A DNA stretch of 64,000 nt from Sophora flavescens (GCA_030762895.1 CM061067.1:103573888-103637887), one strand, 5' to 3'. Counted from the first letter of the stretch, positions 1 through 13,400 are shown. Made by a program: numbers and translations. The notes: generated from the letters alone by a model not told the origin.

Positions 1-1152
1 AAAACATAGTTACTGCTCTGTTGTTACAAACACAGCAGAATGCTGAGATGCTACAGATGAACAAAGAACAGCAGGAACAACAGAATCAAAGGAGAGCTGC
101 TGCAGCTGAAGATGCCAGAATGGCTACTTTCCTGAAAGGGAAGCCACCTCAATTCCGAGGAGATTATGATCCAGAGAAGGCAGAATGGTGGATACAAGAG
201 ATCGAGAAGATATTCGATACCATGAGCTGCAGAGAGGATAGGAAAGTGACGTATGCTGCCTTCATGCTAACTGGAGGAGCATATTCTTGGTGGAGAGGCA
301 AGCGAAGATTGCTGGATGCTGAAGGCAGAGTTATCAACTGGCAGCTGTTTAGTGACTGCTTCTTTGAGAAGTATTTTCCGCGTCTAGTTCGACGCGAGAA
401 AGAAAGGGAATTCCTGAGTCTCAAACAAGACAACATGACTGTTGGTGATTATGCATCACGATTTGAGGCTCTGATTAAGTATTCTGAATTTTATCAGAGA
501 TTCCCAGATGAATATTGGCAATGTAGAAGGTTTGAGGAAGGACTCCGACATGGACTACAGAGGGCTATAGTATCTCTCGATATCCAGAGTTTTTCGGAGC
601 TAGTGGAGAGATGCAGTGCCATAGAAAAGCATAGATCTGAGGCAAGATGCTGAGCAGAAGAAGCAAAGGATTGGAGGTCCTATTCGATCAGATGTGCAGA
701 GGAGAGTAGATAGTGGTTCTCAGTGGAGACAGGAACCATATAACAAATTAATGCAGACAGTTGCACCAACACCAGTTCCAACAACCCCGGTGGGTGGAGC
801 AGGCCAGCAGAAGCAGAGAGGTTTAGGTTGTTACTTATGTGGAGGGCCGCATTACCTGCAGGATTGCAAGGAGAGACCAAGTTGTCTCCATTGCGGTAAA
901 CCGGGTCATTTTGCTTGTGAGTGTAGACAGAGAAATAGGCAACAGAATGTAGCTACTGGTAGAGGAGCTGGAAGTTATGGAAGTGAATCTGGGAGAAGAG
1001 ATACAGGAATTGGTCAGCAGATGGTTAGACCTCAAGCTGCTGGGAGAGTGTTTACCATAAGAGGAGTTGAACCCCCTTACGCTGCAGATCTCATACACGG
1101 TATGTATGATTTTGATATAAATTGGAATAATAGGATATGTTCGAAGGATTAA
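1..1152 (+). pseudogene. gag of long-LTR gypsy element A (partial, frameshifted)
   Basis: This is the capsid/nucleocapsid gene of a Ty3/gypsy-type retrotransposon; its product would pack element RNA into particles. The first open part (21-653) carries a Retrotrans_gag core: KGKPPQFRGDYDP, a tryptophan-rich SWWRGK segment, then FFEKYFP, FEALIKYSEFYQRFPDE and FEEGL. The second part (694-1152), in another frame, has two zinc knuckles at about residues 47-81: C-X2-C-X3-H-X4-C and C-X2-C-X4-H-X4-C. The frame change lies between about 610 and 690. The first part ends at a TGA, where the other copy in this window reads on. The N-terminus lies outside the window. Open sequence ends just after GRVFT...DLIHG, where an autonomous element would enter the protease; no protease follows. 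It is closely related to the gag at 7722-9038. Confidence 0.85.
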
Positions 1153-1415
1153 GTTTTAATTATGTCCTTTAAGGATGTTAGATCAAGTTGGAAAAGTTAA
1201 GGACAATGAATAGAATATAGTGATGGATGAGTTCGAGGATAAATAGAATGATATAAGCATGAATTCTGTTAAGAAGTTACCGCTGTCATCTAGGGGAAAA
1301 GCAGCGATGAGAAATATATTGTTGGAGCTTTAGATTAAGATAAGATTACAATATGATGTCTAGTGTTGAGTTAAGAAATTCCGAGGATGGAATTTTTTTC
1401 TAACAGGGGTAGTAA
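1153..1415 (+). other. short non-coding remainder of element A internal region, with PPT
   Basis: No coding frame is seen here. The stretch matches the last 260 bases or so of the element B internal region (10180-10447), so element A lacks about 1.1 kb that B still has. It ends in the purine-rich run AACAGGGGTAGTAA directly before the LTR start TGTAACACCC, which is the polypurine tract that primes plus-strand synthesis. Confidence 0.6.
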
Positions 1416-2532
1416 TGTAACACCCTGTATTTCACTGTTTGAAATAACAGTAATACATATAAATATATTTATAAATTTATTTGAGTTTTAGAAAATTCTT
1501 TTAAATAAACGGAGTTTACTACTCAATCCTACTTGAATGTAGGAAGCTACAATTAAAAGTTAGGTTGGAAAATCGGGCGAAACCCAGCCCGCGAATTCCA
1601 TTGACAGTATAATTATACTGATCGAAAGACCTAATTTTAATTCGTGAACAAAAGACTTAAGATTATTATTTTATTTCCTACAATTCTGTATTTTTAGAAT
1701 TATTTTGGAAAAAAATAAATAATTTATGTTTTTCGGGCGAAACACGTAATCGGGTAGACGACGGAAGAGATTTCGGAGTTTCTCAGAACCGATAGAGGGT
1801 TTATCTTAGGATTTTGAGATGATTCAAGGGTATGAATCATATTTTTAAGTCTAGAAGGTTTTTCAGGGTTAAATAGAAAATTTATGAATTTTACGCTTAA
1901 GCCCCTGAACTTTCTGTTAATTACCCTTTTGTCCCTAAATTAGTTTCTAAGTTTTTTTCAAGTGAATTCGGCTAGAATCCTTGTTCCCAATATCTTAATG
2001 GACGTGTCTATGAAGCCCAAATTGTCTAGTTCATGAATTGATTCCATAAAGCCCATTTGAAACTATACAAGTTTCCTAAGTCAAGCTCAATGCTTAAATC
2101 TTTGAGTGGGCCCCACAAAAATGAATTCAAGCCCAAAGTTACTAAGCCCATGCGCAAGCCCATGAGGGAGAAGGGGCTGCCCTCATAATTCTTAGATGAG
2201 CCAAGAATTTTCTAGAATGTTCTCCATTCTTCTACTTTGTTCTTCAACATTCTTGATTTTTCTTCAACCTTCTCTAATGTTCTCAAATCTTCTTCAAGTT
2301 TCTTGATTCTTCTTAAAATATCTTTGACTCAAAAATCAGCCAACTTTGGTCAAGATAAGCTTGCATTAAATGTGGCAAAATCATCATCATGACACTTTAT
2401 TGACAATTTGCAAACTAGTCCTTCAACTTTTGGAATCTTTGCAAATTGGTCCTTAGAACTTAATTGCATTTGAATCCTTTTAACAAGACAACTCATCACT
2501 TCTAGATCCTTCCCAAGATGGCACCACTATCT

Positions 2533-2540
2533 CTATAAAT
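2533..2540 (+). promoter_or_regulatory. TATA box in element A LTR
   Basis: TATAAATA lies in the same sequence context as in both element B LTRs (CACTAT before it, ACTCTCACTTTT after it). It probably marks the U3/R boundary promoter. Activity is inferred. Confidence 0.55.
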
Positions 2541-3754
2541 ACCATACTCTCACTTTTCACTTAGTTTCTAATGTCTTTTTGTTCAAAACCCTAAGTTCAT
2601 AAGTTCTTTAGTGATAAGTTTGTGAAGCAAGTTTCTTGGATTTCCTTTTTCATTGATCTTCAAGAGGTAAATCCTAATCTTCATTCTTAATCATGCCTAT
2701 GTTCTTTATCAAGTTTCTTGATTCAAGGTTTATAATATAGTTGTTCATCACTTTAAAGTTTCTAACCCTAGAACTTTGAAAAGTCATAATAAATTCTAGA
2801 AAAATCTAATAATGATGAAACTACTTTCTATCTTCTTGATATCATCCATATTATCTAAATCTAAGAGCATGATGTAATCAAAAATTTATTTCCTAAAAAC
2901 CTAGCCTTGGCCGAATCTATCAAAGTAGGTTTGGTAGAGTTTTTGTTCATGGTTTTCATTAATGATCCTGTTAATGAAGTTATTAGTATGTATGCTTAAT
3001 AAATCCAAGTTGGTTTATTAAACTAAGAACCCTAACCCTATGAACATGTTGAGGTCGAATCCTTGTATAAAAGAGATAGGAAGTTTTGAGTTTCAACTTT
3101 AGTTGTTTAGTCACTAATCCATGATTTAGGTTAATCAAGGATCATTAATCTATGACTTAATCATGATTAGGAATTTTAAGGATTTTGAACCCTAAAAGTC
3201 AGTCCTTGGCCGAAACCCTAACCCTAAAGGTTAGAGGATTTTGTTTCAAATTTTAGTATTGTAATAAGTAATCTATGTTAGTTAAGACTCTAGTAACTAG
3301 GATCCAAAAGATGGCATTAAGAAGATAACCTTAAACCTAATTTTTAAGTCTTGGCCGAACCTAGCCCTAAAGTGTCATAGATGGTTGTTAGTTGATTAAT
3401 TATAGTTATGTTGTTTGGATGAAGGTGGTTGTGTTAACTCGTGGCGGGATAACGAGGATCGTCGTATATGTGTTTTCGGTGCTAGCTCAGGTGGGGAAAA
3501 GAATCAACCTATCGTCGGAATCGATAAGTAGTAGATTATATGATAATTGTGTAGGGCGACCTAAACCCTACTAGTAGTCGAGTAATCGACAAGACCCAAA
3601 TCCCATTGGAAACATTTTCTGTAAAACCAATGTGATTCGGGGATTGTAGGTTTATCGACATTAAGTTGATTTTAAGTATTTGAGGATGTTTTATTTTGCT
3701 ATTGAATTTACTATGATACGCTGGTTGAGGTATTAGATTTGCATGTGACGTATT

Positions 3755-3759
3755 ATTTC
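3755..3759 (+). repeat. target-site duplication ATTTC (left) of element B
   Basis: ATTTC abuts the LTR start TGTAACACCCC at 3760 and is repeated exactly at 14187-14191 right after the LTR end GTGTCTCA. Five bases is the normal duplication length for gypsy elements. Confidence 0.85.
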
Positions 3760-6700
3760 TGTAACACCCCGATTTTCGCTGCTTTGTAATATCGGTAATA
3801 AATATATAAATATATATTTTTATCCGAGACTTAGAAAATGATTTTGGATAAACCAAGGTCATTTCCTTGTTATACTTATTTTCATAAGGTTACGGGGAAG
3901 TTTTTGGTTGATAATTCAGACGGAAGCCGGTCTGCCGTTTTCGTGTTTTATTTGACAAGAAAGTTTCTTCGCTCGTAAAAACCAAATTTTAATTCGTGAA
4001 CGAGATGAAAAATGTTGTTGTCATATTTGCCACGATACAGGAAGTTTTGAAAAATTTAGTGTAAAAATTAAAATATTATATTTGTTGTGGGCGTATACGT
4101 CGAGATTATCTCTAGGAAAAACCTGCGTCAGATGAAACCCGGAGTCGGCAATGTAGCTGAGATAATGGATTTGACCGACTTGATGAGCATTTATGACGAG
4201 ATTATCCGGGTCATAATGGCCATAATGGCACATTTATAACAAAGTGAAATTTTCCTATGAAATGACCATTTTGCCCTTGTCTTTTTATGACAATTACAAA
4301 CCATGCCATTGGAAAATTTGACCAAATCCAACCCAAAACTCACGGCTCCTTCCTCCATTCAAATCACTTGGACATCACTTTTTCCTAGCCATAAATGAGC
4401 ATTGATGTTAAGTGGATGAGTCATAGGCAAAGTCACACTCTCATCATTATCCCGAAACTGCCACGAAATTATGACTCTTATATGTTCTGAATCTCGGAAA
4501 ACTTTATACATGAAAGTTGTTCATCTTTCTCTCTTCTTTCCAACGACATAAAGATCATCCAAAACGGATAAGTATGTTGAGAGATATACCCAAATTACTA
4601 AAACTGTTCTAAACCCTCATCATGTTCATCTTCTTCTCCAATGTTCTCAAATCTTCTCCAAGTTTCTTGATTCTTCTTAACCTATCTTTGACTCACAAAA
4701 TCAGCCAAATTTGGTCAAGATAAGCTTGCATTAAATGTGGCAAAATGATCATCATGGCACTTTATTGACAATTTACAAACTAGTCCTTCAACTTTTGGAA
4801 TCTTTGCAAATTGGTCCTTAGAACTTAATTGCATTTGAATCCTTTAACATGACAACTCACCATAATCTAGAGTCTTCCTAATATGGCGCCACTCTCACTA
4901 TAAATACCTTTCTCTCACTTTTTATTTAGTTCTTTTGTCATTTGCTTCCAAAACTCTAAAGTTTACAAGTTCCTTAGTTCTAAGTTGTAAAGCAAGTTCT
5001 TGGATTTCCTTTGTCATTGATTTTCAAGAGGTAAATCCTAATCTTCATTCTTAATCATGCCTATGTTCTTTAGCAAGTTTCTTGATTCAAGGCTTATATC
5101 ATAGTTGTTCATCACTTTAAAGTTTCTAACCCTAGAACTTTGAAAAATCATAACTAATTCTTGAAAAATCCTTTTGACATGAAACCAATTGCTATGATCT
5201 TATAATCATCTCTATTTTCATAATCTAGAAGCATAAGATCATGAGAAATTTCTTACCTTGAATTCTGGTTATGGCCGAACCTAGGTTAAAGTTATGTTCT
5301 TAGGTTTTGTTTCAATTTCATGTCTTGATTCATGATTCAATCCTTTTGTATCTTGCTAGTTCTTGTATTCAAGTATATAGAAGATCAAAAATCAAACTTG
5401 AGCCTATTTGTTTCTTCAAAAACCGAAACCCTAGGTTTGAGTACTTAATGGTTTTGTGATTCAAAAGTTGTTTGTAATCCTTGAATCCAACTCTAAACTT
5501 TGTATGTTGATTAAATCCAAGAGTTGAGGAAATTTTAAAATTTCTAGCCTAAAAATCTTGAGAAAACCGAACCCTAGTTCTTAGAACTAGATGAGTTTAA
5601 TTCATGTTCTTGGTCCATAATCATGGTTTAAGTGATTAATCATGCTTAAGTAACTTATGGATCATTAATCCTTAAATTAATCAAATTTTCAACTTCCTAA
5701 CCTAGATAATTGGTTGAAGCCGAAACCCTAACCATAAAGTTTAGAGGATTTTGTTTCAAATTTTAGTTTTGTAATAAGTAATCTATGATAGTTAAGACTC
5801 TAGTAATTAGGATCGAAAAGATGACATTAAGAAGATAATCCTAAACCTATTTTCTAAGTCTTGGCCGAACCTAGCCCTAAAGTGTCATAGATGGTTGTTA
5901 GTTGATTAATTATAGTTATGATTGTTTGAATGAAGGTGGTTGTGTTAACTCGTGGCGGTGTAACGAGGATCATCGTGTACGTGTTTCCGGTGCAAACTCA
6001 GGTGGGAGAAAGAACCATTCCATCGTCGGAACCGATAAGTAGTATATAATTTATAATAATGGTGTAGGGTGACCTAAACCCTACTAGTGGTCGAGTAATC
6101 GACAATACCAAAATCTTATTGGAACCTTTTCCGTAAAACCAATGACGATTTGGGAATTGTAGGTTTATCGCCTTAGGTTGATTATTCATATTTGAGGATG
6201 TTTGAATTATTTACTTTTGACTGTTTGTGATACGCTGGTTGAGGTATTCCATCTGCATGTGACGTATTGTTTTGGTGTTTGAATATTATGATATTGAGGA
6301 TGTTTGAATATTCTGTTGATTAATGTGTTATGCATGATCTGCCTGGGTTTAATTCTATGCTTAGATAATTTTAAGGAAAGATATATATTGCTCGGAGGTA
6401 TTTTGTTTGGGTGAGAGTTTTGAATATGAATTAGAAGTGCCTCGCTATTATTTTATAGAAGTGATGTGATATAGAGTGTAAGTGGAGGTTATGAGGAAAA
6501 GCTTGAGGTACTAGGTTGTTATTGATAAAAGTCAGTGAGAATCATGTGTTGCATTGTTGTTCATAACCGTGTATTTGAGATACACGAGGTCCGAAGTTCT
6601 TGTAGACCGTTCCAAATTAGAATTTAAGTTGTGCAACTATAGTGTCATTGCTTTGCATGAGCACCCTTGATAGAGTTGAGAGAGAGAGAATCAGGGTGTG

Positions 6701-7492
6701 CACCGACGGTACAGTGCAGCTATAGTGTCATTGCTTTGCATGAGCATTCCTACCATGGATGAGAATGTGCACCGGCGTGGGGAACGTGTCACTTGGACGA
6801 CTGACTGGCATCCCTAACGAGGGATGTGTGACAGGAGTAGTAGTGGCCACATCAGCATAAAGGTCTAGTTGCATGAGTTGAAGGGTAGAGGATGATGTTA
6901 TAAAATATGGATGATTGTAAATTGTGAGTGATGCATGTCTGTGACTATTATTGTATTATATGCTATGAATCTTTTCCACTTATGATGATAGAACTGTTTC
7001 TTATCTCCCTATTTCTATATTTTTGGTGTATATCTACTTCGTTACGTTAGAAGACCAGATGGATGACTATGTTACTAAGGAGATGGATGGAACCTCATAC
7101 GAGACGGAGATTGTTGAAGAGTTGAACGACGTTCCGGATGAAGTTGACACTGAAGAACAACCTATTGATCCTAATAACATAGTGTAGTAAGTTTAGGGCC
7201 AGTGAGTCATATAAGACGTTTTTGTTTTCCGTTAGTTATAAGAAGTTTGTTTAAATAAGTACCTGTGTGGGATTCTAATGAGAGGATACCCTAAACAGTG
7301 TTGTGTAAAATAAAGGATACTTATGTGTGTATTTATGTAATATAGTTTTGGTGTGTTTTGTATTTGTAGAAGTTATATGATTATTATTTAAGTTTTAAAT
7401 TTTTACGTATTTTCAACGATAAGCGCGCGATTAAGTAAATAAATATTAAGGTTTTAATTTAATAATACAATGGGGCACAACGGGGTGTCTCA
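3760..7492 (+). mobile_element. 5' LTR of element B
   Basis: The LTR is 3,733 bp, starting TGTAACACCCCGATTTTCGC and ending GGGGTGTCTCA. It contains a TATA box near 4899, the telomere-box-like AACCCTAACC motif several times, and a roughly 31-bp direct repeat at 6633-6663 and 6716-6746. A perfect hairpin CGTGTAT/ATACACG flanks TTGAG near 6570. No coding frame is convincing. It differs from the 3' LTR at scattered bases and in one cluster near 3946-3985. LTRs this long are unusual for gypsy elements. Confidence 0.9.
4899..4906 (+). promoter_or_regulatory. TATA box in element B 5' LTR
   Basis: TATAAATA sits about 1.14 kb into the LTR and is conserved at the same place in the 3' LTR (11592-11599) and in element A (2533). 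It is the likely core promoter driving the element RNA. Confidence 0.55.
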
Positions 7493-7497
7493 TTTGG

Positions 7498-7509
7498 TGG
7501 TATCAGAGC
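7498..7509 (+). other. primer-binding site (initiator Met tRNA) of element B
   Basis: TGGTATCAGAGC starts five bases after the LTR end at 7492 and is the classic plant sequence complementary to the 3' end of initiator methionine tRNA. It would prime minus-strand synthesis. It fixes the plus-strand orientation of the element. Confidence 0.85.
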
Positions 7510-7721
7510 AGTTTGATTCTAATCGGACTGTGAGGTCTAGGATGTGTTACTGGCCGTGTCTAGTTGAGTCCACATCGGATTTTAACTATGCTTAGAAGTT
7601 GGGTAGTGTGTCCGAACCCGATGCGATAATTAGAATTAGTATGGCATATGGTATTTATATACCTGTCTATGTAGTATTATATGTCACACTGATGAGAGAG
7701 GATGATTTATGTTACAGAATC

Positions 7722-9038
7722 ATGGCTCATGAAAGAAGAAGTCCGATTATTAGTGGTGACGGATCTCCTGAGGGAACCATTGGAGCTGACAACGGTGAGG
7801 TTAATCCTACTGGAAATGGAGGAGAGTCATCTGTGACTCCCAATATCATGGAAACGATAGCTGCTACCTTGTTATTACAAACACAGCAGAATATGAAGAT
7901 GCTACAAATAAACAAAGAGCAGCAGGAACTGCAGAATCAAATAACAGCCATTGAAACTGAAGAGGCAGAATTGATTACTTTCCTAAAAGGGAAGCCACCA
8001 CAGTTCCGAGGGGACTATGACCCAAAGCAGGAAGAATGGTGGGTACAAGAGATAGAGAAGATATTTGACACCATGCGCTGCATGGAGGGGAGGAAAGTGA
8101 CTTATGTTGCATACATGCTAACTGGAGAAGCAGAGTCTTGGTGGAGAGGTAAGATAAGATTATTGGAGTTAGAGGGTAGGATTATCTGCTGGCAGTTGTT
8201 TACTGAATGCTTCTTCGAGAATTATTTTCCGAATGTAGTCCGACGTGCGAAGGAGAGGAAGTTTACTAGTCTCCGACAAGGAAACATGATTGTAGGCGAT
8301 TATGTATCACTCTTTGAGGCTCTGATTAAGTTTTCAGAATTCTATCAGAGATTCCCAGATGAGGATTGGCGGTGTAGAAGGTTTGAAGAAGGATTGTGAC
8401 ATGAGCTGCGAAGAGCTGTAGTGTATTTAGATATTCAGTGTTTTCCGGAGTTGGTTGATAATTGCAGTGCTATAGAAAGCATAGACCAGAGGCAAGATGC
8501 TGAGCTGAAACAACCAAGAAGTGGAGGCCCTAATCGATCAGGTTCTCCAAGGAGGGTAGAGAGTGGTTCTCAATGGAGAAGGGGACCATATACTAAACTA
8601 GTGCTGACCGTTGCACCAACACTAGTGGTTAGATCGGATCAACAACAACAAGTCTATGCTTGCTTCGGATGCAGAGGATTGTATCATATTAGAGATTGCA
8701 CGGAAAAACCTATTTGTTTCCATTGTGGTAAACTAGGTCATTATGCTCGTAAGTGTAGACAGAGAAATAGGCAGTAGACTGTAGCTGCTGGTAAAGGAGC
8801 TGGAAGTTATGGAGGTGAAGCTAGGAGAAGAGATCCAGGAGCAGGTCAGCAGCCGCAGAAGAGCTTAGCTTGCTTCATATGCGGAGGACCTCATCATGTT
8901 AGAAATTGCAAGGAGAAACCTAGTTGCTTCCACTGTGGAAAACCTGGTCATATAGCTAGAGATTGCGGACAGTGGGTCACTGGGAGAGTGTTTACAGTGA
9001 CAAGAGCTGAACCATCTCACTCTGCAGATCTCATATAA
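7722..9038 (+). pseudogene. gag of element B, two in-frame stops
   Basis: This is a Retrotrans_gag polyprotein in one continuous frame, starting ATG at 7722 (MAHERRSPII). The core runs from KGKPPQFRGDYDP through SWWRGK, FFENYFP and FEALIKFSEFYQRFPDE. It is stopped by TGA at 8397 and TAG at 8775, both explained by single C-to-T changes (CGA and CAG). Beyond them the frame stays open to TAA at 9036-9038. Downstream are four zinc knuckles in two pairs. The first pair lies before the TAG. The second pair (CFICGGPHHVRNC and CFHCGKPGHIARDC) lies after it and looks like a duplication of the first. The frame ends at GRVFT...ADLI, exactly where the protease should begin. It would have supplied only particle protein. 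Confidence 0.85.
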
Positions 9039-10447
9039 GGTATGTGTTTGACATTAGTGTCAGATAGTTGTTAAGAATATGACATTTATTGTAAACACTT
9101 GTCGATGAACTTACGGAAGTGGAAATCGTGCTCTTGGTGGGAAAGTCTGAAGATGGTAATGGAAATCCGCAAGTTTTGTTAGTTAGTCGGTTGTGGCTTT
9201 CATACTTGTTTAAAATCAATTACAGTGAAAGTATAGATTGTTGTGGGATAATTGTTATTAAAGGAACTTTATCTTAAGTTCTTGATATATTTGGATAGTA
9301 TGGGTAGTCCTTGAAAATAATACAAAGATAACGAATTAGTTTGGAGCTTAGCTAGTATAGGATTGATTTGGTTGAAGCTTTGTAGCCTATTATTTTTGAG
9401 ATAATGGTTATAATGATATGTTGTTCTTGTTTAAATGGTGAGTTAGGATTTCACCTTAAGCTCTGATGGTGATGGATTGCAATAAAGACTCGATTGAGCA
9501 ACATATAATCTAGGTATAGTACCTAAGTATTGTTTCCCTATAGTAGGATAAATAGGAAGTGATGGGAGTTTTGAGATATAGATATGACTGGTAAGATTAA
9601 GACCAGTATCAGTGAGTAAGACAATTACTATAAATCAAATGTTGATTGAGGCATAGTATCATTATGGAATCTAGGGCAATGATTAATGATCGTAGTTAAG
9701 ATGGATTGTATGAGTTTGGGAAGAGTAAACGAAAGTGTATATAGTAATTTTACCTAAGTTGAATATGAGCTTTCACCTAAGTTGAATATGAGCAGAAAAG
9801 ATGATTTTCGATGTAAATTGAGGTTAGTAGAGAAATTCAAATTTGTTAAGTTAGATAATCCTAACAGGTGTTGTTCTTTTGATTTTATCTTACGTAATGT
9901 TGAGATGTTTATTTGGAGACTTGAAAGGTGTGATTTTGATATAATATAGAATAGTGAAATACATTTTAAGGAACTAAGACAGTGATTGGATACATGAAGT
10001 ATGAAGTTAGGGTAGTTCGATTTCGGTGTTAATTGTAGAAGTTAGATGTTGAAATTGATTGTGGTGTTAATTGCGGTTAATTGTAGAAGTTAAATGTTGG
10101 AATTGATTGTGGTGTTAATTGCGGGAGTTAGATGTTGAAATAAAGTTCTCTAGTGGATCAGTAGTAAGAAGAATGAAATGATTAAGTCTTAATTATGTCC
10201 TTCAAGGATGATAGATCAAGGTGAAACGTTAACGACAATGAATATAATATAGTGATGGATTGTTTTGAGGATAAATAGAACGATATAAGAATGAATTTTG
10301 TTATGAAGTTATCGCTGTCACCCAGGGGAAAAACAGCGATGAGAAATATATTGTTGGAGCTTTAGATTAAGATAAGATTACAAGATGATGTCTAGTGTGG
10401 AGTTAAGAAATTCCGAGGACGGAATTTTTTTCTAAGAGGGGTAGTAA
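9039..10447 (+). other. non-coding internal region of element B replacing pol, ends in PPT
   Basis: About 1.4 kb with no supportable coding frame and no similarity I can see to pol motifs. It contains short imperfect direct repeats near 10010-10140, around the words GTGTTAATTG and GTAGAAGTTA. The last 14 bases, AAGAGGGGTAGTAA, form the polypurine tract directly before the 3' LTR. The same tail is found in element A. Confidence 0.65.
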
Positions 10448-13400
10448 TGTAACACCCCGATTTTCGCTGCTTTGTAATATAGGTAATAAATATATAAATA
10501 TATATTTTTATCCGAGACTTAGAAAATGATTTTGGATAAACCAAGGTCATTTCCTTGTTATACTTATTTTCATAAGGTTACGGGGAAGCTTTTGGTTGAA
10601 AATTCAGACGGAAGCCGGTCTGCCGTTTTGTGTTTTCACTGACAGTAAAAGTTTACTGCTCAGAAAACCAAATTTTAATTCGTGAACGAGATGAAAAATG
10701 TTGTTATCGTATTTGCTACGATACAGGAAGTTTTGAAAAAATTAGTGTAAAAATTAAAATATTATATTTGTTGCAGGCGTATACGTCGAGATTATCTCTA
10801 GGAAAAACCTGCGCCAGATGAAACCCGGAGTCGGCAGTGTAGCTGAGATAATGGATTTGACCGACTTGATGAGCATTTATGATGAGCTTATCCGGGTCAT
10901 AATGGCCATAATGACACATTTATGACAAAGTGAAATTTTCCTATGAAATGACCATTTTGCCCTTGTCTTTTTATGACAATTACAAACCATGCCATTGGAA
11001 AATTTGACCAAATCCAACCCAAAACTCACGGCTCCTTCCTCCATTCAAATCACTTAGACATCACTTTTTCCTAGCCATAAATGAGCATTGATGTTAAGTG
11101 GATGAGTCATAGGCAAAGTCACACTCTCATCATTATCCCGAAACTGCCACGAAATTATGACTCTTATATGTTCTTAACCTCGAAAAACTTTCTACATGAA
11201 AGTTGTTCATCTTTCTCTCTTCTTTCCAACGACATAAAGATCATCCAAAACGGATAAGTATGTTGAGAGATATACCCAAATTACTAAAACTGTTCTAAAC
11301 CCTCATCATGTTCATCTTCTTCTCCAATGTTCTCAAATCTTCTCCAAGTTTCTTGATTCTTCTTAACCTATCTTTGACTCACAAAATCAGCCAACTTTGG
11401 TCAAGATAAGCTTGCATTAAATGTGGCAAAATCATCATCATGACACTTTATTGACAATTGACAATTTGCAAACTAGTAGTTCAACTTTTGGAATCTTTGC
11501 AAATTGGTCCTTAGAACTTAATTGCATTTGAATCCTTTAACATGACAACTCACCATCATCTAGAGTCTTCCTAATATGGCGCCACTATCACTATAAATAC
11601 CTTACTCTCACTTTTTATTTAGTTCTTTTGTCATTTGCTTCCAAAACTCTAAAGTTTACAAGTTCCTTAGTTCTAAGTTGTAAAGCAAGTTCTTGGATTT
11701 CCTTTGTCATTGATTTTCAAGAGGTAAATCCTAATCTTCATTCTTAATCATGCCTATGTTCTTTAGCAAGTTTCTTGATTCAAGGCTTATATCATAGTTG
11801 TTCATCACTTTAAAGTTTCTAACCCTAGAACTTTGAAAAATCATAACTAATTCTAGAAAAATCCTTTTGACATGAAACCAATTGCTATGATCTTATAATC
11901 ATCTCTATTTTCATAATCTAGAAGCATAAGATCATGAGAAATTTCTTACCTTGAATTCTGGTTATGGTCGAACCTAGGTTAAAGTTGTGTTCTTAGGTTT
12001 TGTTTCAATTTCATGTCTTGATTCATGATTCAATCCTTTTGTATCTTGCTAGTTCTTGTATTCAAGTATATAGAAGATCAAAAATCAAACTTGAGCCTAT
12101 TTGTTTCTTCAAAAACCGAAACACTAGGTTTGAGTACTTAATGGTTTTGTGATTCAAAAGTTGTTTGTAATCCTTGAATCCAACTCTAAACTTTGTATGT
12201 TGATTAAATCCAAGAGTTGAGGAAATTTTAAAATTTCTAGCCTAAAAATCTTGAGAAAACCGAACCCTAGTTCTTAGAACTAGATGAGTTTAATTCATGT
12301 TCTTGGTTCATAATCATGGTTTAAGTGATTAATCATGCTTAAGTAACTTATGGATCATTAATCCTTAAGTTAATCAAATTTTCAACTTCCTAACCTAGAT
12401 AATTGGTTGAAGCCGAAACCCTAACCATAAAGGTTAGAGGATTTTGTTTCAAATTTTAGTTTTGTAATAAGTAATCTATGATAGTTAAGACTCTAGTAAT
12501 TAGGATCCAAAAGATGACATTAAGAAGATAACCCTAAACCTATTTTCTAAGTCTTGACCGAACCTAGCCCTAAAGTGTCATAGATGGTTGTTAGTTGATT
12601 AATTATAGTTATGATTGTTTGAATGAAGGTGGTTGTGTTAACTCGTGGCGGTGTAACGAGGATCGTCGTGTACGTGTTTCCGGTGCAAACTCAGGTGGGA
12701 GAAAGAACCATTCCATCGTCGGAACCGATAAGTAGTATATAATTTATAATAATGGTGTAGGGTGACCTAAACCCTACTAGTGGTCGAGTAATCGATAATA
12801 CCAAAATCGTATTGGAACCTTTTCCGTAAAACCAATGACGATTTGGGAATTGTAGGTTTATCGCCTTAGGTTGATTATTCATATTTGAGGATGTTTGAAT
12901 TATTTACTTTTGACTGTTTGTGATACGCTGGTTGAGGTATTCCATCTGCATGTGACGTATTGTTTTGGTGTTTGAATATTATGATATTGAGGATGTTTGA
13001 ATATTCTGTTGATTAATGTGTTATGCATGATCTGCCTGGGTTTAATTCTATGCTTAGATAATTTTAAGGAAAGATATATATTGCTCGGAGGTATTTTGTT
13101 TGGGTGAGAGTTTTGAATATGAATTAGAAGTGCCTCGCTATTATTTTATAGAAGTGATGTGATATAGAGTGTAAGTGGAGGTTATGAGGAAAAGCTTGAG
13201 GTACTAGGTTGTTATTGATAAAAGCCATTGAGAATCATGTGTTGCATTGTTGTTCATAACCGTGTATTTGAGATACACGAGGTCCGAAGTTCTTGTAGAC
13301 CGTTCCAAATTAGAATTTAAGTTGTGCAACTATAGTGTCATTGCTTTGCATGAGCACCCTTGATAGAGTTGAGAGAGAGAGAATCAGGGTGTGCACCGAC

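Larger units (their letters stand above)
1416..3759 (+). mobile_element. 3' LTR of element A, first part (split by element B)
   Basis: The LTR starts TGTAACACCC right after a polypurine tract and runs parallel to the element B LTR. It shares the CTAAACTAGTTT-like leader, a TATA box (TATAAATA near 2533-2540) and repeated GGCCGAA...CCCTAACCCTA segments. It breaks at 3759, where element B inserted. The last five bases (3755-3759, ATTTC) recur at 14187-14191 as the target duplication, and the LTR resumes at 14192. The two parts add up to about 3.78 kb, close to the 3.73-kb LTRs of B. Base identity to B is clearly lower than that between the two B LTRs, so A is a diverged copy or sub-family. Confidence 0.85.

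Noticed and set aside
3180..3240. AACCCTAACCCTAAA words resembling telomere repeats
   Set aside because: Only one or two units each time, dispersed in LTRs (also near 5725, 12415 and 27440). There is no tandem array, so this is not a telomere or interstitial telomere block.
7498..7509. Possible tRNA gene
   Set aside because: TGGTATCAGAGC is the primer-binding site complementary to initiator Met tRNA. No cloverleaf surrounds it or the site at 39445.
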